64,000 nucleotides of DNA. Source: Dipteris shenzhenensis (lineage: Eukaryota; Polypodiophyta; Polypodiopsida; Gleicheniales). A program made the translations under genes and the position numbers. Below are positions 34,964 through 46,900 of the stretch, one piece after another (positions within the stretch are counted from its first letter, which is position 1; each line of letters opens with the position of its first letter). The stretch lies in the NCBI GenBank assembly GCA_047967505.1, contig CM106540.1. One strand, 5' to 3'. Under the pieces are notes generated by a model. The model ran no database searches, had not been told where the DNA came from, and saw only the letters and a program-made list of their open reading frames with translations.

Positions 34964-37900
34964 GTGGGAATTGGTGGCCTTTTCTTCTACCTCTTTATAG
35001 ATGTTCGATTCATTCTTTTCCAGAAATCTTGACTACCGAACGAAAATAGGAATCGAACGGTTAAGTGATGAGACAACTGTTGAAGTGTCAACTTCAAACT
35101 GTCGGCGTCTACATGATTAGATCTACCTAATCTAGTTGACCTTCGCTTTTGCTTAACCAATGTGCGAAAACAATTAAACGCGATAGGACTGAAGCCAGAA
35201 CCCCACCTTCCGCAAAAACGCTAGGTGTTATGTTCATATCACTCCTCTGCATTAGTGATTGAGGAAAACCTTTCAATTCACCAAAAAGAATCAAAATTGT
35301 GCGATTCTGATTCCGCATTTCGAAGAGAATTAGCAAGACATTAATTTTGCCGCACTAGTCATCTCGTATGATAGGAACATCTGCTCCCAAACACGATCAC
35401 CTGGATATCTGTTCCAACTTGTTTGATGCTTATTATCATCAGCAAGACATGCTTTGTGATACTCGCGGTGCTATTTCAGGACCCATCTTCAGAGTGTTTT
35501 TTATCATTTGGTTGGCTTCTTTAAGCAGAGTGGCATGGAATGTGTGTTAACACCTTAGTGAAGAGGTATGCCTCCAAACGTCAAATCGGAAAAGTGGTTG
35601 TAATACAGGCTTATTTTCTTGTATCACGAAGGGTCTCTCGATCTTATATCACGTCAAGTCATGTCTGATATTCCAATTTGTCTGACTTCTGTGAGCAGTT
35701 TCCAGCAGAGTGCGGGTAGCTGTGAGGTTACGGCCTAGAAATGCAGAAGAGTTGATAGCAGATGCTGACTTTGCAGATTGCGTCGAGCTACAACCAGAGG
35801 TGTGTGTGCTTCTGTGTGTGTGTGTGTGTGTGTGGCTCCCATGCATGCATGTATACACTTGTGGCTGTGTTTATACAGCCTCTTCCTACTCGACACGACA
35901 TTTGCATGCACTTGGGTTGACATTGTTCTGTAGTTACCATCAGCCACTTATTCAAAATGAGGTTATGGATACTCCTCTCCTCCAATTGACCACAATGAAA
36001 CATTAACTGATTCTTTGAGCTAAAAGGTTGACTACTGTAAACATCAGAGATTGGACTAGAACAGGACCACAATGGTCCATGAGATTAGTCAAATCATCAA
36101 CGTAGGATACCTCCAAAGGGAGACCCTAGATGCTGTAAAAAATCAGAGGGAAGTTACTCGTCGCTAAAGGATGCAGTGGAAGTTTCACCTTGAGAAACAG
36201 GACACGAATATGAAAGAGACAATTCACAGCACGTGCTTACTTAATTGTAAAGAGAGCAATGCAGATTTGAAAAGTGTACAGCCAAACTGGAATAGATATA
36301 AAACTAGAATATAGATATAATGGTGCTAACCAAGTATAAAAACTGCCACAATATATATCTTAAGTGCAGGAAACTTAAAAAAAACATAGGAAACCCCGTC
36401 TCCTGACGTTTCCATCATTAGGGCATTTCTGAAACATAGAAACGTTATGGAAATGCCTGATCTACAAGTACACCAGAAGAAAAGTCAACAAGGGTGGGTA
36501 TTGACAAGAGATGATGGAAGGCTTTTTTATCAAGTAAGCGCTGCTCTATGATGGTGATGCATGTAATACAGGTATCGTGGTGGGTGCATAGTGAAGGCTC
36601 GAAGCCTAGGGGGGGCATTTATAAGCCCCCAAACCCTCCAGTCGGTTTGCAGGCTGCTGAGTCGGCTGGTAGGGGGCAGCAAGTTGGCCAGTAGCGGGGG
36701 GCAACCAGCCTTTATAAAAGGGAGGCCTTTGGGCCTCATTTCATCATCACTTGGAGCAGCCAATCCACAGCAGACAGGAGCAGCAGAGGGGCCTACCTCT
36801 GGGGCTACATTCAGGAGAGGGTGGAAGCTGCAGACTGAGCTAGAGTGGCAGCCCACCTAGGCTGGCTTTCCGGACAGCAAGGTGGAAGGGATCCTTTGGA
36901 GGGAGAGTCTACATAAGCTCAGTGGAGCATGCAGGTTCAGAGATCTAGAGGCGCTAGGCATTTTAGTAGGAGAACATTTTGGTAGTGTATTGTGTCCAGT
37001 TTGTGGACGGACGGAATATGTAAGTGTTGCTTCTATATTTGTCTTGATGCAGAGACGCCCTCTACACTCGGTTTGGTGCTACTTAAGCCAAATCATAGTT
37101 ACAAAATGGTTCCCAATGCAGCTACAAGGACAGCTCATTTGTTGGTACACGAAGCAGCACGGTGTTATTTTGACACTATGTTTGGCCTCCAGGTCTCGAA
37201 GGTTGCTTTTTGTAGATCTGTTGTCGGGTGCCAATCATCCAGAACTGCAATCTTGCGGCAAACGTAGAAGCTCCACATGAATCCTCAATTGCATGGAGAA
37301 TGGAGGGTGAAAGCCTACCATACAACATAAGGGGATTTCTCATTGTGGAGGCTTTCAACATTGGCTGCAAGATTGCTCTTGAGATAGGTGACAAGGACTT
37401 TGACAAGTTCGAATTGTTGATCAGCGGAGGTGATCAAGAGGCGTCTCCGGTTGCATGATGGTGGAAAGAATCAAATGATGATTTTGCCATTGGTGGATGA
37501 CATGCTCACAGATGGCCTCTTTATGGCTGTGCTGTATGGGTTCCCTCTAGATGTCGACGAAGGCCTCAGTATCTCGATAATCATGGAGAGATTGATTGCA
37601 TTCTTCAGATTCCACTCCATCACGCTATCTGGACCCATAGAGTTGAGATCCTCCCGTGGTGTCCAACACATCGATAGGTCTCGCCTCCGTGCCTTCCCTC
37701 ACCTCCTAGATTTTCATGGCCGCTAGACTTCATTTTCCATAAAAGGTAGTTGGTTCCGTGTAGCTTTCTAGACCACCAAAATTGGATGATTGAGCTGGTA
37801 CCCATGGTATGGTGTAGCTGACCTTAAGTAGGTACCTTGCACTATATTGCAAGCCAAAGCGCGAACACCTGAATGTGGAAGCTCTTTCCTTTCCGCAAGG

Positions 37901-40900
37901 GTACCACCCTTCAGTTGAGTTACATCAACCGTAATTAGGGAATCTTAAGCTTCAGTGATGGTGAAACACGAGGGCTCGCTAGTGCTTGCATTGGTGGGGC
38001 TTAGAGGGATGGGGTCTAGGTTTATTCCTAGGCCTTAAGAGGTGCAAAGGGAAGCCCGTTAAAGGGCTTGTATGGAAGCGTACCCTTGTGGGACACATTG
38101 GACCAGAGAAAGAAGCAAGATGGCAAGTATTGGCTAATGGGGAGGATCTAGAGAGAGCTCCAACTAAGAAGAATTGGGAAGGAGGAACTTGGGTGTAGAA
38201 AATAATGCAGGGGCCTCTTTGTAGCCCCGTGGGTGGGTGGAGAATGAGGGAAGAGCCTTCATTTACATTTCTGGAATAAGTTGAGAGACAGTCTCGGTCT
38301 TCTGTCTCTTGGGCTTTGGATCACGAGCAAGGCTATCCCTGTATGACCACCTTTGGCTCTGATACCGTGTAGAAAACAGAGGGAAGTTGCTTGCTAAAGG
38401 CCAACTCCGACGCAGTGGAAGCAGGATAGAAAGTCGACACAACATGCAATGTGCACTTCACACATTAACTTCTCCAAAGTACTCAGATATCACACAGTAA
38501 ACTGAACTGTAAATATATTGCAGCAATCAAATAGTGAACCTCTGAACAAATAGTCACTATAGGGTTCCAACAAGGTGAAGGAACCTCGGCTGCGCCAGAC
38601 TTCCTGCACCACGCACCTTAGGGAGAGGTCTAGGTAGGCTAGGGTTTGCAGTAGCAAGTGTGGAGAGGCACTGGGAGTGAGGTGAAAGCATATTGGAGAG
38701 GTTATGGGATGGAACTGCTCCTGAATTGGCCAGCTGCCAGCCTGTGAGCTGGTCAGCCAGTCAACCGACCAGCCTAGAAGGCTGGTCGACAGGTCTGCAG
38801 CCTATTAAAAGGACCCACTGTATGGTCCGTTCCCAAACAGCCCTGATAAGCTAATACAAAAAGCATCTCTTGCCCTCTCGGTCCCTGCCCTCAAAACTGG
38901 GCATAATAATACCTTTCATGGCTGAGTCTGCCCTTCACCTCAGGAGTGCCGACAGAAACTCAGTACGAAGACTTTGTATAAATGGATGCTCAAGTATGTG
39001 TGGGTGTGTGGATTTGTATGTGTGAGAGCATATTTTTATACTATGGTCTACACCCACTGTTGGGCGCTGATGACGTCAGTGGGGATGTCATAGTAGCTAG
39101 TCCCTGCTATGCATGATGGAGTTTATGGTTTTCAACCTTGTGAGTGACTATCATGAGATTGAAACTGCACTATGTTGTGTTTTTAGAGGATGAGTTTGGG
39201 AATGTTCTTGGATTCATCTAGGTATATGCTTCTGCCGTATTAGCGGACATGCAAATTTCACCTTGTGAAGTTTTCACCAAGTTGCGGCCTGCTGTTATTG
39301 TGATAATTCTTTCTATCTTAAATGGTGCGTTGCCCTATCAGCTAGATTTAGATTTAGATGCTCGTTAGGGAGAAACTAAAATGAAAATGTTTAGACTTCA
39401 CAAGCAGTTGTAGCTTGAATGAAGAGATTTTGGACTACCTTTTGATTAGCCTTCTCCTTTAGTGCTAGCCTTCATCATGGCTGAGTCTGCCCTTCACCTC
39501 CGGAGTGCCGACAGAAACTCAGTACGAAGACTTTGTATAAATGGATGCTCAAGTATGTGTGGGTGTGTGGATTTGTATGTGTGAGAGCATATTTTTATAC
39601 TATGGTCTACACCCACTGTTGGGTGCTGATGACGTCAGTGGGGATGTCATAGTAGCTAGTCCCTGCTATGCATGATGGAGTTTATGGTTTTCAACCTTGT
39701 GAGTGACTATCATGAGATTGAAACTGCACTATGTCGTGTTTTTAGAGGATGAGTTTGGGAATGTTCCTGGATTCATCTAGGTATATAATAATACCTTTTC
39801 ATGCCCTATCAGCTAGATTTAGATGCTCGTTTGGGAGAGGCTAAAATGAAATCGTTTAGACTTCACAAGCATTTGTAGCTTGAATGAAGATATTTTGGAC
39901 TACTTTTTGATTAGCCTTCTCCTTTAGTGCTAGCCTTCATCATGGCTGAGTCTGCCCTTCACCTCTGGAGTGCCGACAGAAACTTAGTACGAAGACTTTG
40001 TATAAATGGATGCTCAAGTATGTGTGGGTGTGTGGATTTGTATGTGTGAGAGCATATTTTTATACCATGGTTTACCCCCACTGTTGGGGGCTGATGACGT
40101 CAGTTGGGATGTCATAGTAGCTAGTCCATGCTATGTGTGATGGAGTTTATTTTGGTGGGCTGCAGTTCCTACAGGGACAAGTGGTGGGCTGCATGGGGGC
40201 TGGAGTTCCAAGTGTTATCATGGTTCATGCATCGCTCTCCACATGTCCCCACAGGCTGCCATGTGTCTCATGGGTTGCCATGTGTCCATGCCACATGTTA
40301 GGGAAGCTACCTTAGCATGCCACATTATCATACCACCGTCCACGTCATCATGCGATTACAGCATGCCACATTAGGCATATCACATCAGCATGCCATGTCA
40401 GCCCTGCCTAGCAGCTTCCGCCTCAGCACACCAGTCGCGATTCCACAGCAAAGCGTGAGGGGAGAACTACATGTCGCGTATCGCCTCAGTTCGTTGATTC
40501 GCCTCGACTTCAGCTGATTTTGCATGTGCAGGGCTATGTTGTGCCGCCAGGGCACCAAACAGTCCCGTTTGTAGGTCCTGCCGTTAAGCAACTTCGGTTC
40601 TTTCAGTGTGAAGTTTATACTTTGCCTCTTGGCTCAGTTTGTGTTGGAAATAGAGGATAGAATCACTCACACCTCACTCCCGATCTAGCTCATACAACAC
40701 TCAGAGAGACGGAGAGAGACAGCAAAAACTCAGATATATTCCTCCACAATCGTGGGCAGACAAAAGCTCAAAAGATGAGCGTGTACAACAGCCAAGTGAA
40801 GCTGTCCAAGATGCTGAGCCTACTCCTCTCCCTGCGTGCTTGCCTGTGCAAGGCTTTCTGTGCAGGTGATGAGAACTGAGGGGGGGAGAGGGGGCCTTTT

Positions 40901-43900
40901 ATTGGCCCATTGCTGGGCTGAAGAAAACCGACCAGCAGGGGGTCGGCCCCCTGCTTGCAGCTCCGAACAAGCCCTGCAAACACGATCATTGCCTGCAATC
41001 AGTGGAAGTCCATCCACCATCTTTGTCTTCTACATCTCGACGAGAGTGCCATAGTTGATGTGACCGAACCGCTCATGTTACAATTTGGATCTGCCATGGT
41101 CCTCGTGCACCAACAGAGTGTTGAGCCGATATAGCCCATGCTCCTTGATACCTTGAGCCGCCACTTGTCCGTTTGCCTTGAATGTGACAGTGACTTTGCC
41201 ATTGTCGAATAAGACCGACATATTGTGCTTGTCCATCTGACAGACAAACAAAAGGTTCTTGCACAAATTCGGTACATACAGTACATCGGAAATCAGCTCC
41301 TCGTTTCCTGTAGTCGTGATAAATGGAATACTACCAACACCCTTCACAGGGCATGATCGGTTATCCCCCACAATGACCTTGGAATTGGAATGCGTACCTT
41401 CCATGGTTTTGAACCACTCCTTTTTGTTGGACATGTGCTTTGAAGCTCCACTGTCCACATACTAACCTTCCTCTCCTTTATTGATTGCATAAGCAGAGCA
41501 GTACTCAGTGATGATGAAGAGAGCGTCGGTCGTGACGTTTGCCGATCCGGTCTTTGGCTCCTCCTTGGACTTGGACTCCTTCTTCTTGAGATCCGCCTTC
41601 TTCTTGCGGCACTCTTTAGCAGAATGACCAAGCTTCTCACAGTAGAAGCACTTCATCTGCCTCTTTTTCTCTGCACCCTCAGTCTTGCTTTTGTTCTTGG
41701 AGTCTTTGAACTTACCCTTGCCGGGCTTGTCCCTTGCCACAAGAGCCTTCTCGTCTGATTGAGTAAATAGTTTTTCCCAAGCCTCTTCCTGCAATAGTAA
41801 AGGGCCAAGCTCCTCGAAGGTGAGAGGCTTGGTCCTCTGTCCTACAGTAACTGTAGTCACGAAACTCTCTTAAAAGTGCGAGGCAGCTTGTGTAAAGTCA
41901 ACAATGCTAGATGGCTTGAGTCTACCTTCTGACCAACTGCGGCGAACTGGTCCCTTACCACCTTGACTTTTGTCAGATGGTCATGAACATTGTCTGCCTC
42001 ATTCATGTTCAGATTGGAGCATCAAAATACGAGATGTGTTGTATGTTTCATACAGATCCTTCAGGATAGCCCACGCCTCTACAGACGTCTCGGCCATTTG
42101 GATGTGCGGAAGAATAGAGTCCGCCGTGGTCCCAATGATTAACGCTAGGGAGTGGGCATCTCTCTCTTCCCAATTCTCAAGCTCTTCACCATCTATTGGA
42201 ATGCGAATCTTCCCCTTGCTGTCCAACATATCTTCCGGCTTTGCCTCCACCGCCGTTGTGAACTTCCACAACTTCCGAGCCACTAAATGGCTCCGGATTT
42301 TCACCTTCCAGATCGGGTAGTTCGACCCGTCTAGCTTCCCTGACTCTCCGAAGTTCGGTTGCAAATAACGGAAGATGCATTTTACAGCCTGTCAATGTGT
42401 TGTCTTTGGGCTGTGCATGTATCTACTCAGTTGAGATATTGCATATTGAATATCGGGCCTGGTATTGCACAAGTATATGGCTTGGCTGTAAAGTGTGACA
42501 TCCACTGATTCACCTGCATCATACATAGTAAGCTTCAGCCCCGGCTCCATGGGAGTGGCAATAGGCTTACAATCATGCATGTTAACCTATCCAAGAGCTT
42601 CTGTACATACTTGCATTGAGACATGATGATGCCACGCTTGTCTTGTATAAACTGAATCCTCAAATAAAAATTTAACATGCCCAAATCTGTCATGTCAAAT
42701 TCAAAAGAATGATGACCAAAATATCCCCCCTATCCTTCTTGATGTAGAGGGTGCTTTCCGTGGATAGAGGGTATTAGTGGAAAAGGTCAGGGAACATACT
42801 CTGAACAATATGGGAGGAGAATCATATCAATCACATCGAGATTACACAAATGGAACCACTTGGAAATGCTTTTTGTTGATGTCTTGTTATCCTTCAACTT
42901 GAATGAAATAGCTAGATCAACTATATGTACAGTGTGCTGAAGGCTGAGGTGAGAATTCATGGAGTCTCTCTCATCCATATGCGTATGGGAAAGCTCTCGC
43001 TTCAGAAAGGAAACTCTGGCATCATTTCTTGCTGCAAACATACTCTCTAGTATCTCCCAAGCTGCCATTGATGTCTTGCATGACCGAATGTGAGGTATAA
43101 TGAACCTCTTGACAAAGAGAGAAATCACTGAAAGCACTTGTGCATCTCTAGAGTCCCATCTTTTCTGCTCTGCTGTGGGAGCTCCTAGAGCGGCAGCTCC
43201 AACTACTTGTGCTGCATTTGCACCTCTACCCCTGCCTCTAGCTGTAGGAGTGACAGATGTGGCCACTGTATCTGGTCTTGCTTCATCTTCATTGACATCA
43301 TCCCAAAGATGTCTGCCAACCAAGATATTGCGAACCATGAAACTCCACGAGTAGTTGGTGCCATCCAACTTATCCTCCTGTGTGAGAACTCCGAACACCT
43401 CATTGGGGTTGTTCTGAGCCAATTTTGCCAGATAAACTTAAAAAACACAGCAAACTGACCAAGTAAAATCCCTTTCTGGGATGTCAAATGCACAAGTAAA
43501 ATCTGCAAAGAAAATTTGCCCACAGTGACAAATATTGTCACAGCCTATCAAAGGTTCAAAATGCACCAAAATGCTCTGCTTAATGCCCAAAAATCTGCAA
43601 ATAGAATCTGCAAAAAGTGGCAAAAGTCCGCAAATTGACTCGTACTGAGTCTAGAATTGCTTGCAAACTTCCAAAATGCTCTTTTACCTGCAAAATTGCA
43701 ACCCAAATGCAAAAGCCCCAATTTCTTTTGCATACAGAAGAGGGCAAATGATTTGAAAGCCCCAATTGTTGCATAAATTGCCTACTAGCTCAACCCAGGG
43801 GTTAGCCTCAAGCTGGGGCTCGTCAGACATGGCCAGCATAGAGTGGCCTAGCGAATCCCCCTCCCCCTCGAAATCTCTCCTTACCCGAATGACTTTAACA

Positions 43901-46900
43901 GCAGAATTCGGTACTCCACGATTGCAGCTAAGACGCCCTTTCCATATGCGCAGACATTCTATTGAGGAGGTATGAATCATCCCATCATTGGTACGCATGA
44001 GTAAGTTTTTTTCCTACAGGCAGAAGGTGAGAGAGGTAAAGATACAATGGGAATTTGTGAGCTAAACTCCGGGTTCTTGAGGACTTGGTAAGCAGGAAGT
44101 AATAGATGAGGTAGTGAAATCTTGCGAGGCTTCTCCCCCTACCTGTTAGAAAATGACCCAACAGAGGGTACGCACAGCGGAAGACTTATAGTAATGCCCA
44201 AGAGCTCACACAGTGTGCGTGTGGGATGTGGAATCACAAACTTCTTTACTTAATGTGCGTCACATAGATTAGATGTACAGACTCATCAATAGACAATGAA
44301 CCAGCCAGATAGAGAAACCACCAAAATATATTTTCGTCCAAAACTATGGACACAATACAAAAGAGATAGATCCAGAGTCCCACCAATGGTGTGGTCCTCT
44401 GATCTAACCACAAGGTCCTTCTCCTATCTGCCGGCTATCTCTAGACTCGAGCCCGCGTGCTCCACCTCGAGCGTAAGTAGACTTTCCGTCCAGAGTGTTC
44501 TTCTCCACCTTACTGCCTGTGAATCAGCCTAGGTGGGCAGCCCCTACCAAGCTTTGTCTGCAGCACACAGGTCCTTGTTCCACTGCTCCAACCTGCTTGT
44601 GAATGGCTGCTCCAGAAGGTATGATGATCTAAGCACCTTGCTGCCCTAGAAGACAGCCAAGGTCCAGCCTCTCCCTAGAGCTAAGTCTGCAGCACCTGTT
44701 GCACTCTCTCATCTCCTGTAGATAGGCCCAAAGAGTAGGCTTCCTGCTGCTCCTTTCTGCCATGGAACTGCTGGCTGCTGTTTATGGAAATGAGGCAAGT
44801 GCCTCTGCTTTTATAGGCCCTAAGGCCTGTCATAAAACCGACCAGTCAGGCTGCCTATGGCCGACCCAAACAGGCCGACCAGGCCCTGACCTGGACTGTA
44901 TATAAATGCCCCTTTGGGGCTCTCTTTTCTAGGACCTTTGGCCCACACTTCCATGCAAGGGCTGAGCCCTTGGCCAGCCCTAGATAGGGCCTGGTTGGCT
45001 GGCTTTGCCCAGCCCAACCAGCCCTCCATATGGGCTGCCATGTGCTGCTCCATCCCCTGCCATGTCAGCGCCTGTTCACCCTGCTCTCCTGACCCGCCTG
45101 TACTGCGCCTTTGCTCCAGCCCTCTGGTCATCTGCATCTGCTCCGTACCTTGCTTCCAGCCCTCTGTACTGGCCCGTGCAGTTGTGCTGTCCGCCTGCAC
45201 GTCTGCTGCAGATACTCGCAGCCCAAAAGACCTCGCTCCAAGCTCTCTAGGATGCTCTTGAGCAGTGGCTCACATGACAGCCTTGCTGCTGTCCATGTGG
45301 CAGCCATCTCTTTCACTCTTGGCTGTGAGGTGCTGCCCATGTGGCAGCCCCCTCTCTTTCTTCTCTCTTGGGCACATCCTGCCCTAGGTCTCCCTCCCCC
45401 ACGCTCTCCTCATTTGGGGGCTTACAGATGGGGAGGTGACCATTCCAACACTACCTTTGAGCTAGCTTCTAGTACAAACAATTAAGAAAGAAGCGCTTGT
45501 GGAGGTTGATACAAAGGCAAACAAAAGTGACATTCAAGAAGAGAGTAAGGAACATGAAGCTAAATGTGAAAGCGCATTGAAGATTAGAGTGGGAGGACTC
45601 CCTGAAGGTTGGTATAAAGAGGAGGACTCTTTTGATGAGACTTTAGCACATGTCAAAGTAGGAGGGATGATGATGACGATGATGATGATGGCGGAGCAAC
45701 TAAGGACATGCTATTATTACGCTCAAATCACAAGATTTTCGTGTGAAGCCTTCTCCTTTAGTGCTAGCCTTCGTCATGGCTGAGTTTGCCCTTCACCTTC
45801 GGAGTGCTGACAGAAACTCAGTAGGAAGACTTTGTATAAATGGATGCTCAAGTATGTGTGGGTGTGTGGATTTGTTTGTGTAAGAGCATACTTTTATACT
45901 ATGGTCTACACCCACTGTTGGGCGCTGATGACATAAGTGAGGATGTTATAGTAGCTAGTCCCTGCTATGCGTGATGGAGTTTATGGTTTTCAATTTTATG
46001 AGTGACTCTCGTGAGATTGAAACTGCACTATGTTGTGTTTTTAGAGGATGAGTTTGGGAATGTTCTTGGATTCATCTAGGTATATGAAGCTTCTTTGCCA
46101 ATCCTACAACTAAGGTATGGATAGCTGAAGAACTCACTCAAGCTCAACTGAAGAATAAGGCAACAGAATTAGCCAAGGTCAAGGCTGCTAGGAAGGAAGG
46201 AAAATGGGCAGTATAGCAAGCATCGAAGAGTTTAAATCAAAACCAAAAGATTCTCAGTTTTAAATTGATGTATGGCTGATTATGTTTTTTGAAGTCTACT
46301 ATGCAGGTACTCTAAATAACTAGAGCTGCTTTTTCTGCACTCATTGGAAGCTGCCATGTGCCCTCCCTAAGCATATGTACTAGATGGGTCTTTTTCCTAT
46401 CCCATAGGCCTGGCCTGTTGGTCTCCCATGGACATTAATAGACTTCTTTCTCTTAATTACCCGATACTTGTAGAACATGAAGAAATTTAGTCTGTTCCTT
46501 AATCCCCCTCTGCTTGCACAACACCAAGAAATCCTTGCCAACATATTCTTCACCTTTGTCAATGCGAATTGTCTTCAATCGGTGTCTGCTCTCCCCCACT
46601 CTTTGAACTTCATAAAGTCATTTGACGTATTTTTTAGGAAATATACCGGCTATAATGTAAGAAAATATAGACAGCCATCAGAGGACCTCGTAGACATGTG
46701 CTGCCCACACAGGCCCATGTGAACTAGCTCTAAGGGTGCTATACTTCATTTCTGGCTTTGTAGAAAGGTCTCCTGATATTTACTTACCCTCAAGGCAAGC
46801 TATGTAAATAGAAGAATGTATGTGGCGAGTAGATTCATTGTCGATGTACCATGGACCTTTGAGGTAGATACAAGTGCCGCTTCATGGACCTCTATGAACA

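Noticed and set aside
38918-40150. CRISPR-like array (regular direct repeats)
   Set aside because: Units are about 440 bases, contiguous and without short unique spacers, in a plant nuclear context.
44820-45485. Frames of 80-126 codons on both strands
   Set aside because: GC-rich LTR-like sequence without motifs; frames overlap on both strands and match no family.
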